NCBI GenBank assembly: GCA_949358305.1
Contig: OX442318.1
Location: forward strand, 544,501 to 608,500
Length of the DNA stretch: 64,000 nucleotides
DNA from: Strigamia acuminata
Taxonomy: Eukaryota > Arthropoda > Chilopoda > Geophilomorpha > Linotaeniidae
Reading direction: 5' to 3'
The first letter of the stretch is position 1. Each line of letters begins with the position of its first letter. A program made the position numbers and the translations under genes. Positions 22,593 through 34,400 of this stretch are shown here, one piece after another. The notes beneath the pieces are model-generated. The model worked only from the letters and a program-made list of their open reading frames with translations. It was not told the origin of the DNA and did no database searches.

Positions 22593-25500
22593 TTAGATAT
22601 ATACCCTCACTCTGATGACAAAATCAGCTTTTTCTCAGTTTTTCTTTGCTTTTCACTTTATTTTTCTAAATTCTACCTCTGAATTTTTTATTTTATTTAA
22701 AATTTGATTGTATTTTTCCATTTATTCGCAAAATTGACTCAAAATTCTCAGTTGATGAATCATAGCATATCATAGTGTACAAGCACAGGTATTTGTAACA
22801 AAAAAAAATATATTATTGTGATTATTTTAGATCGTTATTTGTATTATTTTCCACCTATAATTTATTTTTATTTATTTGTTGTTGTCTGATTAAAGTTGTC
22901 AATATATATCAAATGCGGGATGCAGAAACACCCAGAAAGATTCACTGGAGTGGCCGGTGTGCCCATATAATAATTTAACATGGAAAGAAAGATGTTTGCT
23001 GTTTCGGTGCGTTTCTGTCTTGTCCTGCCGTTGGGTTCGGGGATTTTGTTCGTTTTTTTGGGGGAAATTCCCCGATAACGGGTAGGAAACGGAAAGCGCT
23101 TACATTTTGCCGTGTATTTTGAACAATTGAGGTCTCCAACTAACGTTTTCAATGTATACAGTAATACGATTAAAATTATTAACCATTTTTCGGTCTTAGA
23201 AACTATAGAAACAGTTTTGGTAATACATAGGCCTAAAAAATAGGCTTAAGTTTTGAGCTGCGTCGAGTTTCGGTCTTCGGAGATCAAATATTGGCATCTA
23301 ATGAACAAAAAAATATTTTTTTTTTCATTTTTCATGTGGGTTTGTTTAAAATTTTTTGTAGCATTTGTCCTAAACAAAATTAAAGTTCAGCGTGTGGAAG
23401 TTGGGTCAATATCGATGTGGGAATTTTCAGAATTTGATTGATTTTTATTGTCCAACTTTTTCCACCAGGATTATTTATTTACTTATTTATTTATTTATTT
23501 ATTTATGTATGTATTTATTGTTTGTTTATTTAAGAAAAGAAGGGCAATGGGGTTGATTGATGTACAATTGTAAAGCAAAGAGTTGGTGTAAGTCCGAGGA
23601 AAAAAGTGTTGTGATTGGTCGGTTATTGAATGTCGTCACTGCAACTAGTGACCGCCCTTACCAATAATGTGAGGAATTCAATGAATAAAGCAAGAAGTAA
23701 TAAAAAATACATATATTCTATTTAAAATAAATAAAAACTCGGAATAATCGATTAAAAAGTCGAAACTCGATATCCCACATGTCATAATTTAAACCTTTAT
23801 ACCATAACTCCCTACAATTACTTTTATTCTTTTTTTCAAACACACAAAAATAAAACGATAAAGAAATAAAAAGAATAAAAACTAAAGAAACACAAAAGAT
23901 GTCTCGTAATAAATCCCACTCGTTTTTAAGCAGAAAAATAACGTGTGTATAAATACAGGCAGGGTTAATGATTTTCCCTCATTAACATATCTTTAACGAC
24001 CAATGAAAAACGTGCGTACATGAACAGTCGGCGAGCAAGCATGGAGGAAGAACATGATATCGCAGGGTGTTTCGGAGAGGTAAAAAAGAGTCGTTTCTAC
24101 ATCGTAAATGAGCCCAACTCGGCACAAGTTGAATAACGAGAGCGAAATGTCACGTTAAACGTTCCCCGAGTGTTCTAACCCGTTAAAACGAACGAGAATG
24201 GCGAAATTAGCCATTTATTTACTCGATTTCGCTTCGGTCCGTTGTAAAAATGAAAACAAATGCAACACGTACTTTTTGCTCCAATTGAAACTTTAATAAA
24301 CTGAAATTTTGGTCTTTAAGTAGGTGGATGCGGGAAGGAAACGATACGGTACGATCAAAACGTGCGATTAATGTGCAACGAGCGAACGACGATTCGTACG
24401 ATGTGAAATAAAGAGTTTTTATTTGTTGTTTCGAAGGAAAAAAAATGTTTTTAGCCGTTTTTGTGTACGGAAACGATGTGTTTGTGCATTTTTCCAATTG
24501 CTTTCGTGTTGATGAGACGAGGAATTTTTTCCTAGTCTAAACAAACGTCGGATTCCATTTTTTTTTTTTAATTTTTAGAATTTTTTAGATTTTTTTAAAT
24601 TTTTTTTTGGAATATGTTTTTAAAAATTGTTTTTTGTTTTGCTTTACGTTCCAGGAGAAGAAATTGAGTTCTGGATCGTTGTCCGGTGGAGATGTGGCTA
24701 CTAAACATAAGAAAGTGATGGTAACTCAACCAGGAACGAACAAAGCAAAACCAACGACGAAAAAGAAAATTCCGTTTCAAGCTGATTTGGTAAGAAGAAA
24801 AGAAATAAATCGATCTGGAGGATTATTGGGAGATTAATTGTTAATGTTTTCTAGGACATTACGAAGGAGTTTAGTAAAAATAAGGAAGATTTAGCTCCGA
24901 GGTTAGATCTATCCAAATCGAGTGTAAGTTATTTGGTTCGTTGTAAAAATCTTGTTTGTTGGCTTTGAAAATTTGTTTGTAATTCCAGATCACGACCATA
25001 CCGCCATCTATAAAAGAGGTAATCAACACAAACAATGTTAAATCGCGAAACGTGGCAAATTAGCATGAAATTTGATGAATGTCAACAATTTATCGTTGAA
25101 TTTGACAATTTTTATGACAGTTTGTTGTAAATTTGCATTAAATTTGACAAATTTCAACAATTCATCATTAAATTCGACAATTTTTGGATGATTTGCTACA
25201 AATTTCAACAATTCATCATTAAATTCGACAATTTTTTGATGATTTGCTACAAACTTCAACAAATTTTGCTTAAAATTCGATAAATTTCAACAATTTAGCG
25301 TTAAATTTTACAATTTTATTACAATTTAGCTTTAAATTGGAGAATTTTATTACAATTTAGCATTAAATTGGACAATTTTATTACAATTTAGCATTAAATA
25401 GGACAGTTTTATGCCTTTTGCGACATTAATTTTGCATAAAATTGGTGTTAATTAAGTATTTTTGTCACTTCAGCTGTCACATTTAGCAGAGTTATATTTA

Positions 25501-28112
25501 TACGGTAATAAATTATCAACTCTTCCACCGGAGATCGGTTCGCTCGTCAACCTGTACACGTTAGCTTTGAGCGAGAACTCGCTGACCAGTTTACCCGAGA
25601 CGCTTGCATCGTTAAAACAACTGCGAGTCCTGGACCTGAGGCACAACAAACTGAGCGAAATCCCGGACGTCGTTTACCAACTCACTTCGCTCACCACGCT
25701 TTACTTACGATTCAACCGAATTCGTCTCGTGGGTGACGAAATAAAAAACTTAACGGTGAAAAATAAAAAATACAAAAAATAGAAAAATGGAAATAAAATT
25801 GTTTAATTTTCTTTTCCTTTCCTTTTCTTTTCTCTTGTGTTGCAGAATTTAACCATGCTCAGTCTACGTGAGAACAAAATCAAAGATTTACACGCAGGGA
25901 TAGGCCAATTGATAAATCTAGTCACGTTCGACGTTTCGCACAACCACCTCGAACACTTACCCGTCGAAATAGGCAACTGTACGCAACTGTCCACCTTGGA
26001 CCTTCAACACAACGACTTGGTGGACATTCCCGAATCGGTCGGAAACATGACCGCGCTCACTAGGATCGGATTGCGATACAATCAGCTCAAAAACATCCCA
26101 AGTACGCTTAGCAATTGTGTCAACATGGACGAATTCAACGTCGAGGGCAATGAAATTTCACTATTACCCGTAAACAAATTACTAAATACTGTATATCCAC
26201 TCATTTTTTACCTCTTTTGCGCCTTTTGTTTGTCAACAGGAGGGGCTCTTATCGAGTTTGTCCAATCTACGGACGCTCACGTTGTCCAGAAACAAATTTA
26301 CGTCATATCCCATTGGTGGGCCTTCACAATTTCGTAATGTTCATGTAAGTTTTCCTACTAATTTCTATTTTTTCATGTTTTGAAAAAATGTTTTTCATGT
26401 ATTTTGATGTTTCTTCACGTATTTTGAGGTTTTTTTTCTTGTATTTTGATGTATTTTGATGTATTTTGATGTTTTTTTCTTGTATTTTGATGTTTTATCA
26501 TGTATTTTGATGTTTTTTCTTGTATTTTGATGTTTTTTGATGTATTTTCTTGTTTTTTTCTTGTATTTTGATGTTTTTTGATGTATTTTGATATTTTTTG
26601 ATGTATTTTGAAGTATTTTGATGTATTTTGATGTGTTTTGATGTTTTTTCATGTGTTTTAATGTTTTTTTATTGTTTTTTTTTTAGTCCATTAATATGGA
26701 GCACAACCAGATCAACAAAATCCCATTTGGAATATTTTCATGTGCCAAATACCTAACTCGGATTAACATGAAGGATAATCAATTGAGTTCGCTTCCGTTG
26801 GACATCGGCTCGTGGGTGAACATGGTTGAACTGAATCTAGGGACGAATCAACTGAGCACGCTGCCCAAAGAAATCGAATGTTTGCAAGCGCTTGAAACGC
26901 TCGTTCTCAGTAACAATCTGCTCAAAGTAGGAAAAATCGATTTATTTAATTTCTTTAATTTTTAATCATTTTGTTTTTGATGAATTTTGTTTTTTATTAT
27001 TGGATTTTTCTAGCGCATTCCGCACACGATTGGAAATTTGAGACATTTGCGAGTTTTGGATTTAGAAGAGAACAAATTGGAGTCGTTGCCGAACGAAATC
27101 GGATTTCTTCGAGAATTACATCGACTCATTCTTCATTCGAATCAATTAACCAGTTTGCCCCGCGCCATTGGGTTCGAATAATACACAATTTTCAACGATC
27201 GATCGTGTCATTTAATTCGTTCTTAAAAACATTTCAGGCATTTAACAAATCTCACTTACTTGGGAGCTGGTGAAAACAATCTATCGTCAATTCCAGACGA
27301 AATAGGTATAAATGTAAAATAAGCCATTTTTAGACCCAAATAAGCAATTTTAGACCGAAATAACTTCATTTATGATCAGAATAAGCAATTTTTGACAAAA
27401 TACAGGCATTTTTAGACCTAAATAAGCAATTTTAGACGAAATACAGTCGTTCTCAGGCCCAAATAAGCAATTTTTGACGAAATACAGGCATTTTTAAACC
27501 CAAATAAGCAATTTTTGACGAAATACAGGCATTTTAAAACCCAAATAAGCAATTTTAGACGAAATACAGTTGTTCTCAGGCCCAAATAAGCAATTTTAGA
27601 CGAAATACAGTCGTTCTCAGGCCCAAATAAGCAATTTTAGACGAAATACAGTCGTTCTCAAGCCCAAATAAGCAATTTTAGACGAAATACAGTCGTTCTC
27701 AGGCCCAATTAAGCAATTTTAGACGAAATACAGTCGTTCTCAGGCCCAAATAAGCAATTTTAGACGAAATACAGTCGTTCTCAGGCCCAAATGTTTAGTT
27801 TTTTGATAAAATCTAAGAAATTAATAATTTTTATTTAATTTTTTGAAGGCACGCTGGAAAATCTAGATTCACTTTACATTAACGATAATTCAAACCTACA
27901 TAATCTTCCATTCGAATTGGCACTTTGTACCAAACTGCAGTTTATGAGTGTTGAAAACTGTCCTCTTTCACAAATTCCACCGGAAATCGTCGCCGGAGGA
28001 CCATCGTTAGTCATCCAGGTAGTAAAAAAGAAGTTATTATTTTAATTAATTTTCTTAATGCGATTTATTTGACTAGTATTTGAAACTGCAAGGGCCTTAC
28101 CGTTCCATGTGA
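19165..28112 (+). CDS. SHOC2: Leucine-rich repeat scaffold SHOC2
   Basis: SHOC2 forms the MRAS-SHOC2-PP1C phosphatase complex that dephosphorylates RAF and activates ERK signalling. Twelve exons: 19165-19326, 24655-24789, 24855-24923, 24989-25018, 25474-25755, 25846-26169, 26240-26344, 26687-26926, 27014-27171, 27238-27305, 27849-28018 and 28077-28112, about 592 residues (human 582). A Lys/Ser-rich disordered N-terminus is followed by about 20 LRRs of the pattern LxxLxLxxNxLxxLP, with characteristic blocks [47 protein letters not shown] and [11 protein letters not shown], closing with [20 protein letters not shown]. Exon 1 is assigned from its phase-0 donor and in-frame Ser-rich start; it is separated from exon 2 by a 5.3-kb intron and is the least certain part. 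PP1-binding residues were not checked. Confidence 0.95.
19763..19850. mobile_element. Degraded hAT-like MITE copy
   Basis: The right half matches the element at 20255-20427: CAGATTTCC, then AATTTGTTCCCAGTCC, ending AGCCCTG. I see no left terminal repeat or target duplication, so it is a truncated copy. Confidence 0.5.
20255..20427. mobile_element. hAT-like MITE with 8-bp target duplication
   Basis: A 173-bp element with ends CAGTGCTGGACTGG and CCAGTCCGGCCCTG (inverted), flanked on both sides by GCCACAGG (20247-20254 and 20428-20435). The 8-bp duplication and CAG...CTG termini are typical of non-autonomous hAT elements. It lies in SHOC2 intron 1. Confidence 0.85.
21379..21582. mobile_element. 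hAT-like MITE with 8-bp target duplication
   Basis: A 204-bp element with inverted ends CAGGGGCGGATCTA and TAGATCCGCCCCTG, flanked by CCTATTAG (21371-21378 and 21583-21590). It has a T-rich centre and G/C-rich arms, lacks a transposase frame, and sits in SHOC2 intron 1. Confidence 0.9.
21600..24654. other. Distal part of SHOC2 intron 1
   Basis: AT-rich, with a C/T-rich TTCC run at about 22095-22135 and a TTTA run at about 23470-23530. A segment with CGCCATTGTGGTCAT near 22034 could be an internal promoter or alternative first exon. I see no coding exon. Confidence 0.3.
22544..22591. repeat. (GATA)n microsatellite
   Basis: About 12 consecutive GATA units in SHOC2 intron 1. Confidence 0.95.
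25040..25440. repeat. Degenerate ~30/60-bp minisatellite in SHOC2 intron 4
   Basis: Repeated caacaattcatcattaaatt / gacaatttt-type units between exons 4 and 5. Confidence 0.85.
26385..26680. repeat. Short-unit minisatellite in SHOC2 intron 7
   Basis: Reiterated tgtattttgatgttttt units of about 10-30 bp fill the intron between exons 7 and 8. Confidence 0.85.
27320..27795. repeat. 41-bp minisatellite in SHOC2 intron 10
   Basis: About ten copies of a 41-bp unit containing cccaaataagcaatttt, agacgaaatacag and tcgttctcagg. Consecutive unit starts at 27581 and 27622 set the period. It occupies most of the 543-bp intron. Confidence 0.95.
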
Positions 28113-29067
28113 CCCAAAAGTCACTTGAGAAACCACAGATGGAGAATGCCGGACGTTTGTCGTTGTTGTGGAAATAAACCCATGTCCGTGTGAAAGAGAA
28201 AGAGGGAAACGAACTACGATGTAACAACTCGTTTGTGGCCACAAATCTGACAAGTTGAAAGATAAAATGCAACATCGCTCATACGAAACGTTTCTCGCCT
28301 TTTATCAAAATAAAAACAAAAATTGTTGTTTCATTTTCTTTTATTATTTAGTTTGTTGAATGGTAAATCCGTAAATGTTAAGCAATTATTGTTCTGTTTT
28401 TATTTTATTTTTTATTTTTTATTTTTTAATAATATTAATTAAATAATTAAATGATTAATGATAATAACTCACATTTTCATGGTGAAGCGGTTCAATATAC
28501 TCATGTAATCAAATTTAAGCAAAAAAACAAGTGTAAAAAAATATATTATTTTTTTGAATAAGTCGTTTTTTCCTTCCAAGTTGTCCGTTGCAAATGTAAG
28601 CGTTTTAATGAAAGTTGTTTTTTAATTTTTAAAACAAATAATGTTGTGCAAAAACTCAAAGATTTATGGAAAAAAATTGGTTGGTTACAATTCGAAAGAC
28701 TTACAATTTTTATTACTGTAAACTGCAATTATTGGTTGTTTGAAAAAAATTTGATCTGTTGTATAAGTCAGTAAAAAGAAAATTTTTAATAATTTGTCTC
28801 TCCATTTTGATTTACAAAAAGCGCTCCGATTTGCGGAGTTGGTTTAAATCCGCTTCGATTTATTCCCGCTAGATGACACCCCGAATACTGCATCCGGTTT
28901 CCCGAAAGCATCGAGTCGTTCTGTTTTAGGCCGAAACTGGGATCGCATTAATCCGTGGCCATCTGAGAAATCTAAAGTAAGAAACCAATTTATTCACTGT
29001 GGAATATTAACTACGACTATTAGGGCGTTATTTAATCTGATCTAATTGTTGTTTTCTCCAGCATAAA
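28113..29067. other. SHOC2 3' flank and RpL32 upstream region
   Basis: A poly(A) signal AATAAA for SHOC2 is at 28309-28314. The RpL32 promoter and a non-coding first exon probably lie at about 28900-28977: a donor (aaa|gtaaga) near 28977 pairs with the ttctccag acceptor 6 nt before the RpL32 ATG. The rest is AT-rich. Confidence 0.5.
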
Positions 29068-29598
<531 letters not shown>

Positions 29599-29710
29599 AT
29601 AAACATTTAGTTGATTATTTGACACGCGAATGTCCTTTTATTTCATTTAATTCACTCACACGAGAATTTGGTTTAAAAATCTTTTTGATTCTTGTTTTTT
29701 GGTTTTGCCG

Positions 29711-30771
29711 CTACCGAAGCCTGGAGTTGCCTCCATTCATGTCGGGCGACGATTTCGGGTTTATTGACGACCAAACAAACGGCGACAACGGAGGAGTCAC
29801 GAAATCCGACTCGGCGGCCACTTGTGGCACTTGCAACGTGATTGTCTTCAAGCTGATGGCGCGACCGCCCTGCAACTGCCAAAAGAGACAAAAGTTGACT
29901 AAAAATTGATAAAAAGTTGACTAAATTTGCGCGATAGTTGCACTTAACGAACTTTAAACGGCATGGATTCGGCCTTGCTTCCGCCCCTCATCCCGCACCG
30001 GAAGTCGTACGCCCGAAGACCGATTCGGGCGGCCGCTGGACGGGCTTGGTTCGCTTCGAGCAGCTTGCATTGAGTGTAGCTTCGCCTGTAGTTCTCGATG
30101 TATTGCTTGTAGTCGTCGTTGTACTGGTAGGAGAATTGGATCGGGACGTGCGCGATCTTGACGGGAGTGTCGTCCACCAAACTTTTGTGTCCTTTGATCG
30201 TTCTGGAGGAGAAAAATGGAGTTTTGGGCGTCGAGTTTGCGCGTGCGAGTAATCTACTTGTTGGTGAGTCGCGTACGAACGCCGTTTCCGTCGGACATTG
30301 AACGAATAAAATTATTTTTCCGCGGATGCGCCGTCGCCATTGAATTTCTGCACATTTTTTTCGACCGGTCGTTGTGGAGTTTCACTGAAGCTTTCTCGCT
30401 CGTTTTGTTCGGCGTGCACGTCCGCCACGGTCCGAATTCCTAGGAAATTTCATCAATTTTAGTTTAATTTAATTTAATTTCGTCATTTTTGTAACTTTTG
30501 ACGGCGGGGGAATTTCGTTTTCTGACACTTCGGCATTTCCATGAATTGTTTCACTGGTTAATAACGTTTGGACGGCGGATGCTTCGAAATTACTCTTGTA
30601 CGTGCAAGGGATACTGAAAATTTGAATTTTATTTATAATTATTATTATTTTTTTAATAAAAAAAATTAAAAACAAATAAAAACAAAAAATAAAACAAAAC
30701 CTGTTTGGATTGACTTTTTGAAAATAAGATCTGAGTAAGTCGCATCTTTCCTTATGGTCAATTACTTCCAT
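29711..30771 (-). CDS. Unrecognised conserved-looking protein, five exons
   Basis: I do not recognise this gene. Five exons join in frame: 30701-30771, 30496-30613, 30258-30439, 29953-30202 and 29711-29875, about 261 residues, with introns of only 55-87 nt. The N-terminus reads MEVIDHKERCDLLRSYFQK. The middle is basic and Ser/Asn-rich. The best-structured part is IAHVPIQFSYQYNDDYKQYI followed by a Tyr/Arg-rich stretch and AARIGLRAYDFRCGMRGG. The C-terminus has a VTPPLSPF motif of the kind recognised by proline-directed kinases. There is no signal peptide or membrane segment. The last junction is uncertain: if the intron at 29876-29952 is not removed, translation stops at 29944. It is head-to-head with Pur-alpha and convergent with RpL32. 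Confidence 0.6.
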
Positions 30772-31404
30772 TCAGTTGCAAAACTCATTTTACTGTAAAT
30801 TATTAGGTTTTACTGGGAATTGAGTTTGCTGGAATGAACCATCGGAGCATGGTTTTTGTTTTTTAGGTACAATCCCTATTCTGTGTTGTGGTAGGCAAAA
30901 TACGGATCTTAAGCAGCCGAGCCGACGATTCGAGCAAGTGCGGGACTACGTTCATCATATTGGTTGAATATATTTTGTGAGAAAAGTTTGGAAAAATCAT
31001 TGGGATTATAGTTAATAAAATGATTGTGCAATTTAAAATTCAATAAACGATCGTTTTTAATCGAGATAAATAAATTGAATTTTGTTTTAATACACAGAGG
31101 GATCCATCTTGTTTCCACCATTAAAATCCGTACAAACAAAAATAAACAAATTTATTAACCGAGCAAAAAAATAAATCGAAATGTTGAAAATTTTATTCAG
31201 GTTAGTTGAAAAAAAAATCCTCAGTTTCCGCGCGAAACAACTAGCGATGTTATTATTTGGTCGAGCGTGGATCCAAAATGGCGGCGTGCGCTGCGTGAGT
31301 TCATTCCGAACACATTTCTGTCGCGCTCGGTGATTGGTCGTAGAATATAAATAATTTATGAGAACCAGAACGAGGCCCGAGATTGCTTTCAAGGAAGGGA
31401 CACC
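30772..31404. promoter_or_regulatory. Pur-alpha promoter region
   Basis: Shared head-to-head spacer. On the Pur-alpha side it shows an AAAATGGCGGC element (YY1/Pho-type) at 31275-31285, a reversed CCAAT box TGATTGGTC at 31331-31339 and a TATA-like TATAAATA at 31346-31353, about 50 nt before the start codon. The other half is AT-rich. Confidence 0.6.
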
Positions 31405-34400
31405 ATGTCGGACCGTGAGAGCGGAGATGACCAGCCACAAGTGCAAAGTACGTAGATTCATGGGGATTTTTTCACTTTGCTATCGTATTGCTGAATACCT
31501 TGAGCACCCGACTACAACATTAGACGAGTAGTCGAGCCGGAGTTGGCGCCACACGCCCGATCCAATGTGTTCGCTCAGCTGAGGTCAATCAAATATGGCG
31601 TGTTGGAAACGGTGGAGGAAATTTGCATTTTCTGCTAAACTTGCTTCTCAACCCTTTCTGCGCGCTCGCACGTGTTGAAAACCGATTGAATCGCACACTC
31701 AAATGATGAAACATAATTGTAAAAATGTAGTGGCTGCGTTTTTGGCCGTGGATCGCGAGCAATATCCGCTCAAAGTTGGCTTTTGCCCGTAGGAATGTGG
31801 AGGCATTGTTAGGCCTATTTCAGGTGAAGGTGGAAAGATGTTAGGAAAAGGCAATTTTCGAGCTTTTCTTGGCTTTTGAGATGGAAAATGAGTTGGGAAA
31901 AGCGCAATTGGTGTTTTAGGATTTTTTTATTTGCTCCAATGAATGTTTTATTTGCATTTTGGGCCAAATGTATGGCAATGAATGGGTCAAATTTCTAGAC
32001 TAACAAATGTCTCACCTTGTGGCGCTTCTAATTTTAGATTTTTGTATTCGGGTCCACACAAGTTCACTGACATTTTATACTAAATATATTTTAAAAAATA
32101 AAATTAAAAAAAAAAAAAGAACGTTTCGGAAAATCTTGAAAAACTAGAAAAAAAATTGAAGAAAAATTGAAGCTTTGAACGAAAATGTCAGAAATTTCAA
32201 AAATATTTCAGATAATGTCAAAATATTAGAAAATTTTGCACAACACTCAAAAATATTTCCAGATAGTTAAAAAAAATTGGAAAAAATGCGAAAAAATGCG
32301 AAAAAATGCGAAAAAATGCGAAAAAATGAATGGGTGTAAACATTTTGGTTCGCGAAAAGGAAGAAATGTTTACAGTTTTCGAGGTATTTATATTTGGCTT
32401 ATTGATTGGTGGAGTTGAGGCCAGACGTGCCGCCAGACAGGAGAAAAGAAGAGAGGTTGACTCCCGACCATTAGTGGCGCAAACCATGCGAATCTCTCCT
32501 CATTTCTCACTCGAATTTAACCCGTTCACTAACTCGCCTCATCCTCAAATTTAACCCGTCGCAAATATTTCCAACTCGGGTTTAATCCTTTCCGCCCATT
32601 CGTGCAAATATTCCCGACGATATTTGTCGCTTGGAATGGACTTTTCGCGACGGATTGAAAGGATTAAACTCGGCTGGAAAACATAAAAATAAAAATGAAA
32701 AAAAAACCAAGGTCGGCCATGTTGAGCCTCCCGCGATGCTTCGCGAGGAGAAAACGGCGCGTGACGTCACTGTCTCTCGGCAGAGAGATGTTGCGAAGAT
32801 GCCGCATTCCTCTCGCTAGCATCTTGTGGCTAAAACTCATTCTGGTGACGGTTTTCTCAAAGATTTTCGGCAGACATGTTTAAAATGGAGGTCATTGACT
32901 GTCTGAGATAAATAAATAAATGAATGAATGAATGAAAAAAAGGAAATTTTGAGCAAAACTGTGCGAATTGTTTGTATTTTTGACTAATATTGTATTGTTT
33001 TGTTTCCATGGGAACAGGGCAGGCACAGCAGCAGGCTGAACAGGAGTTGGCCACAAAAATGCTGCAAATACAGTCCAAGAGGTTTTACTTAGACGTTAAA
33101 CAGAACAGAAGAGGCCGATTCATTAAAGTGGCTGAGGTAAATGAAATATTTTATCTATTTATTTTTTTGATGTGTGGTCCAAAACTCCCCCGGAATTTTA
33201 ATCAAAATAAAATATTTAAAAAAAAATGAATTTTTTTTTGATTATTTAATTGCAATTTTTATTTTCTCCTAAAGATTTAAGATCGAGCGAACAAAACGGA
33301 GGAAAAAGGAGCTTTCAGGCGATTTATCGACGAGTTTACACAATTTTACACAATTTTCTCATTTTAGGACACCCCAGTCGCCTTTTTTTATATATAATAT
33401 ATATTAAAAAGAAAAAAAAATTTAAAAAAATTATAAAAAGAAAAGAAATTTTCAGACGGATTTGGCGAAGAATCTTCAGGAAATAATGCGAAAGAATTAA
33501 TTTCAGTGAACTCGCGGTACGGAGCAGTGGCCAGTGCCCGGATTTTGGTATTGTAAAGAAACCCTCGGCCCACGGCCCCCACAAACAGATTTGTTGCAGT
33601 GCAGAATTGCAAAAGTTGAGTCCCCAAAAACCCATCGTCGTTTCAGATTAGTTCGGACGGAAGCAAAAGCCAATTGGCTTTATCGATGTCAACGGCGTCC
33701 CAGTTTAGAGATCTGCTCACGACTTTTAGCGAGCATTATGCGTCCCTCGGTAAGAACCCACGAGACTTTGGCCAAGGTCTTGTGTCACTCCATTTGAAGA
33801 CGCTATGTCCTTTGCAGGTTGGGTCTGGTGGGAAGAAAAGCCGCCTTTTATTATCCATGTCAACGGCAGCCGAATTCAGAGACCATCTCTCAAAGTTTAG
33901 TGAACACTATGCATCATTGGGTAAGAGATTAGATCGATTGATTAATTAATTAATTAATTAATTGATTGATTGATTGATCGCTTTTCGGTGTCTAGTTCTG
34001 AATGATTGATGCAAAAAAAGTCGAAAAGTATACAATCAGTCTGAACTGCCGAAATATATATATATAAAAAAAAAAAAAAAAAAATTCTATATATTTATAT
34101 GTATGCTCCAGTTTTTTTTAATTTCGACACTAAATGTGCTTTTTGTTAGTAATGCCTTGTCCACACTTAAACCACTTTTTTTTTTCTTACAAAACTCGCC
34201 CACGTTTAGAAATCCAGAAAATAGACGGAAAGATACTAGCTGCATTCAAAAATTAAAATAACAATTTTAGTTTAAGTGTATTTTAAGCTTTAACATGGGA
34301 ATGATGTCATTTTTGGTTTAAAATTGAAGTAAAACACAAAATATTTTAGTTTTTGAATGCAGCTAGTGAATTTTTTAAAGAAATGACTCTAACGGTTCAT

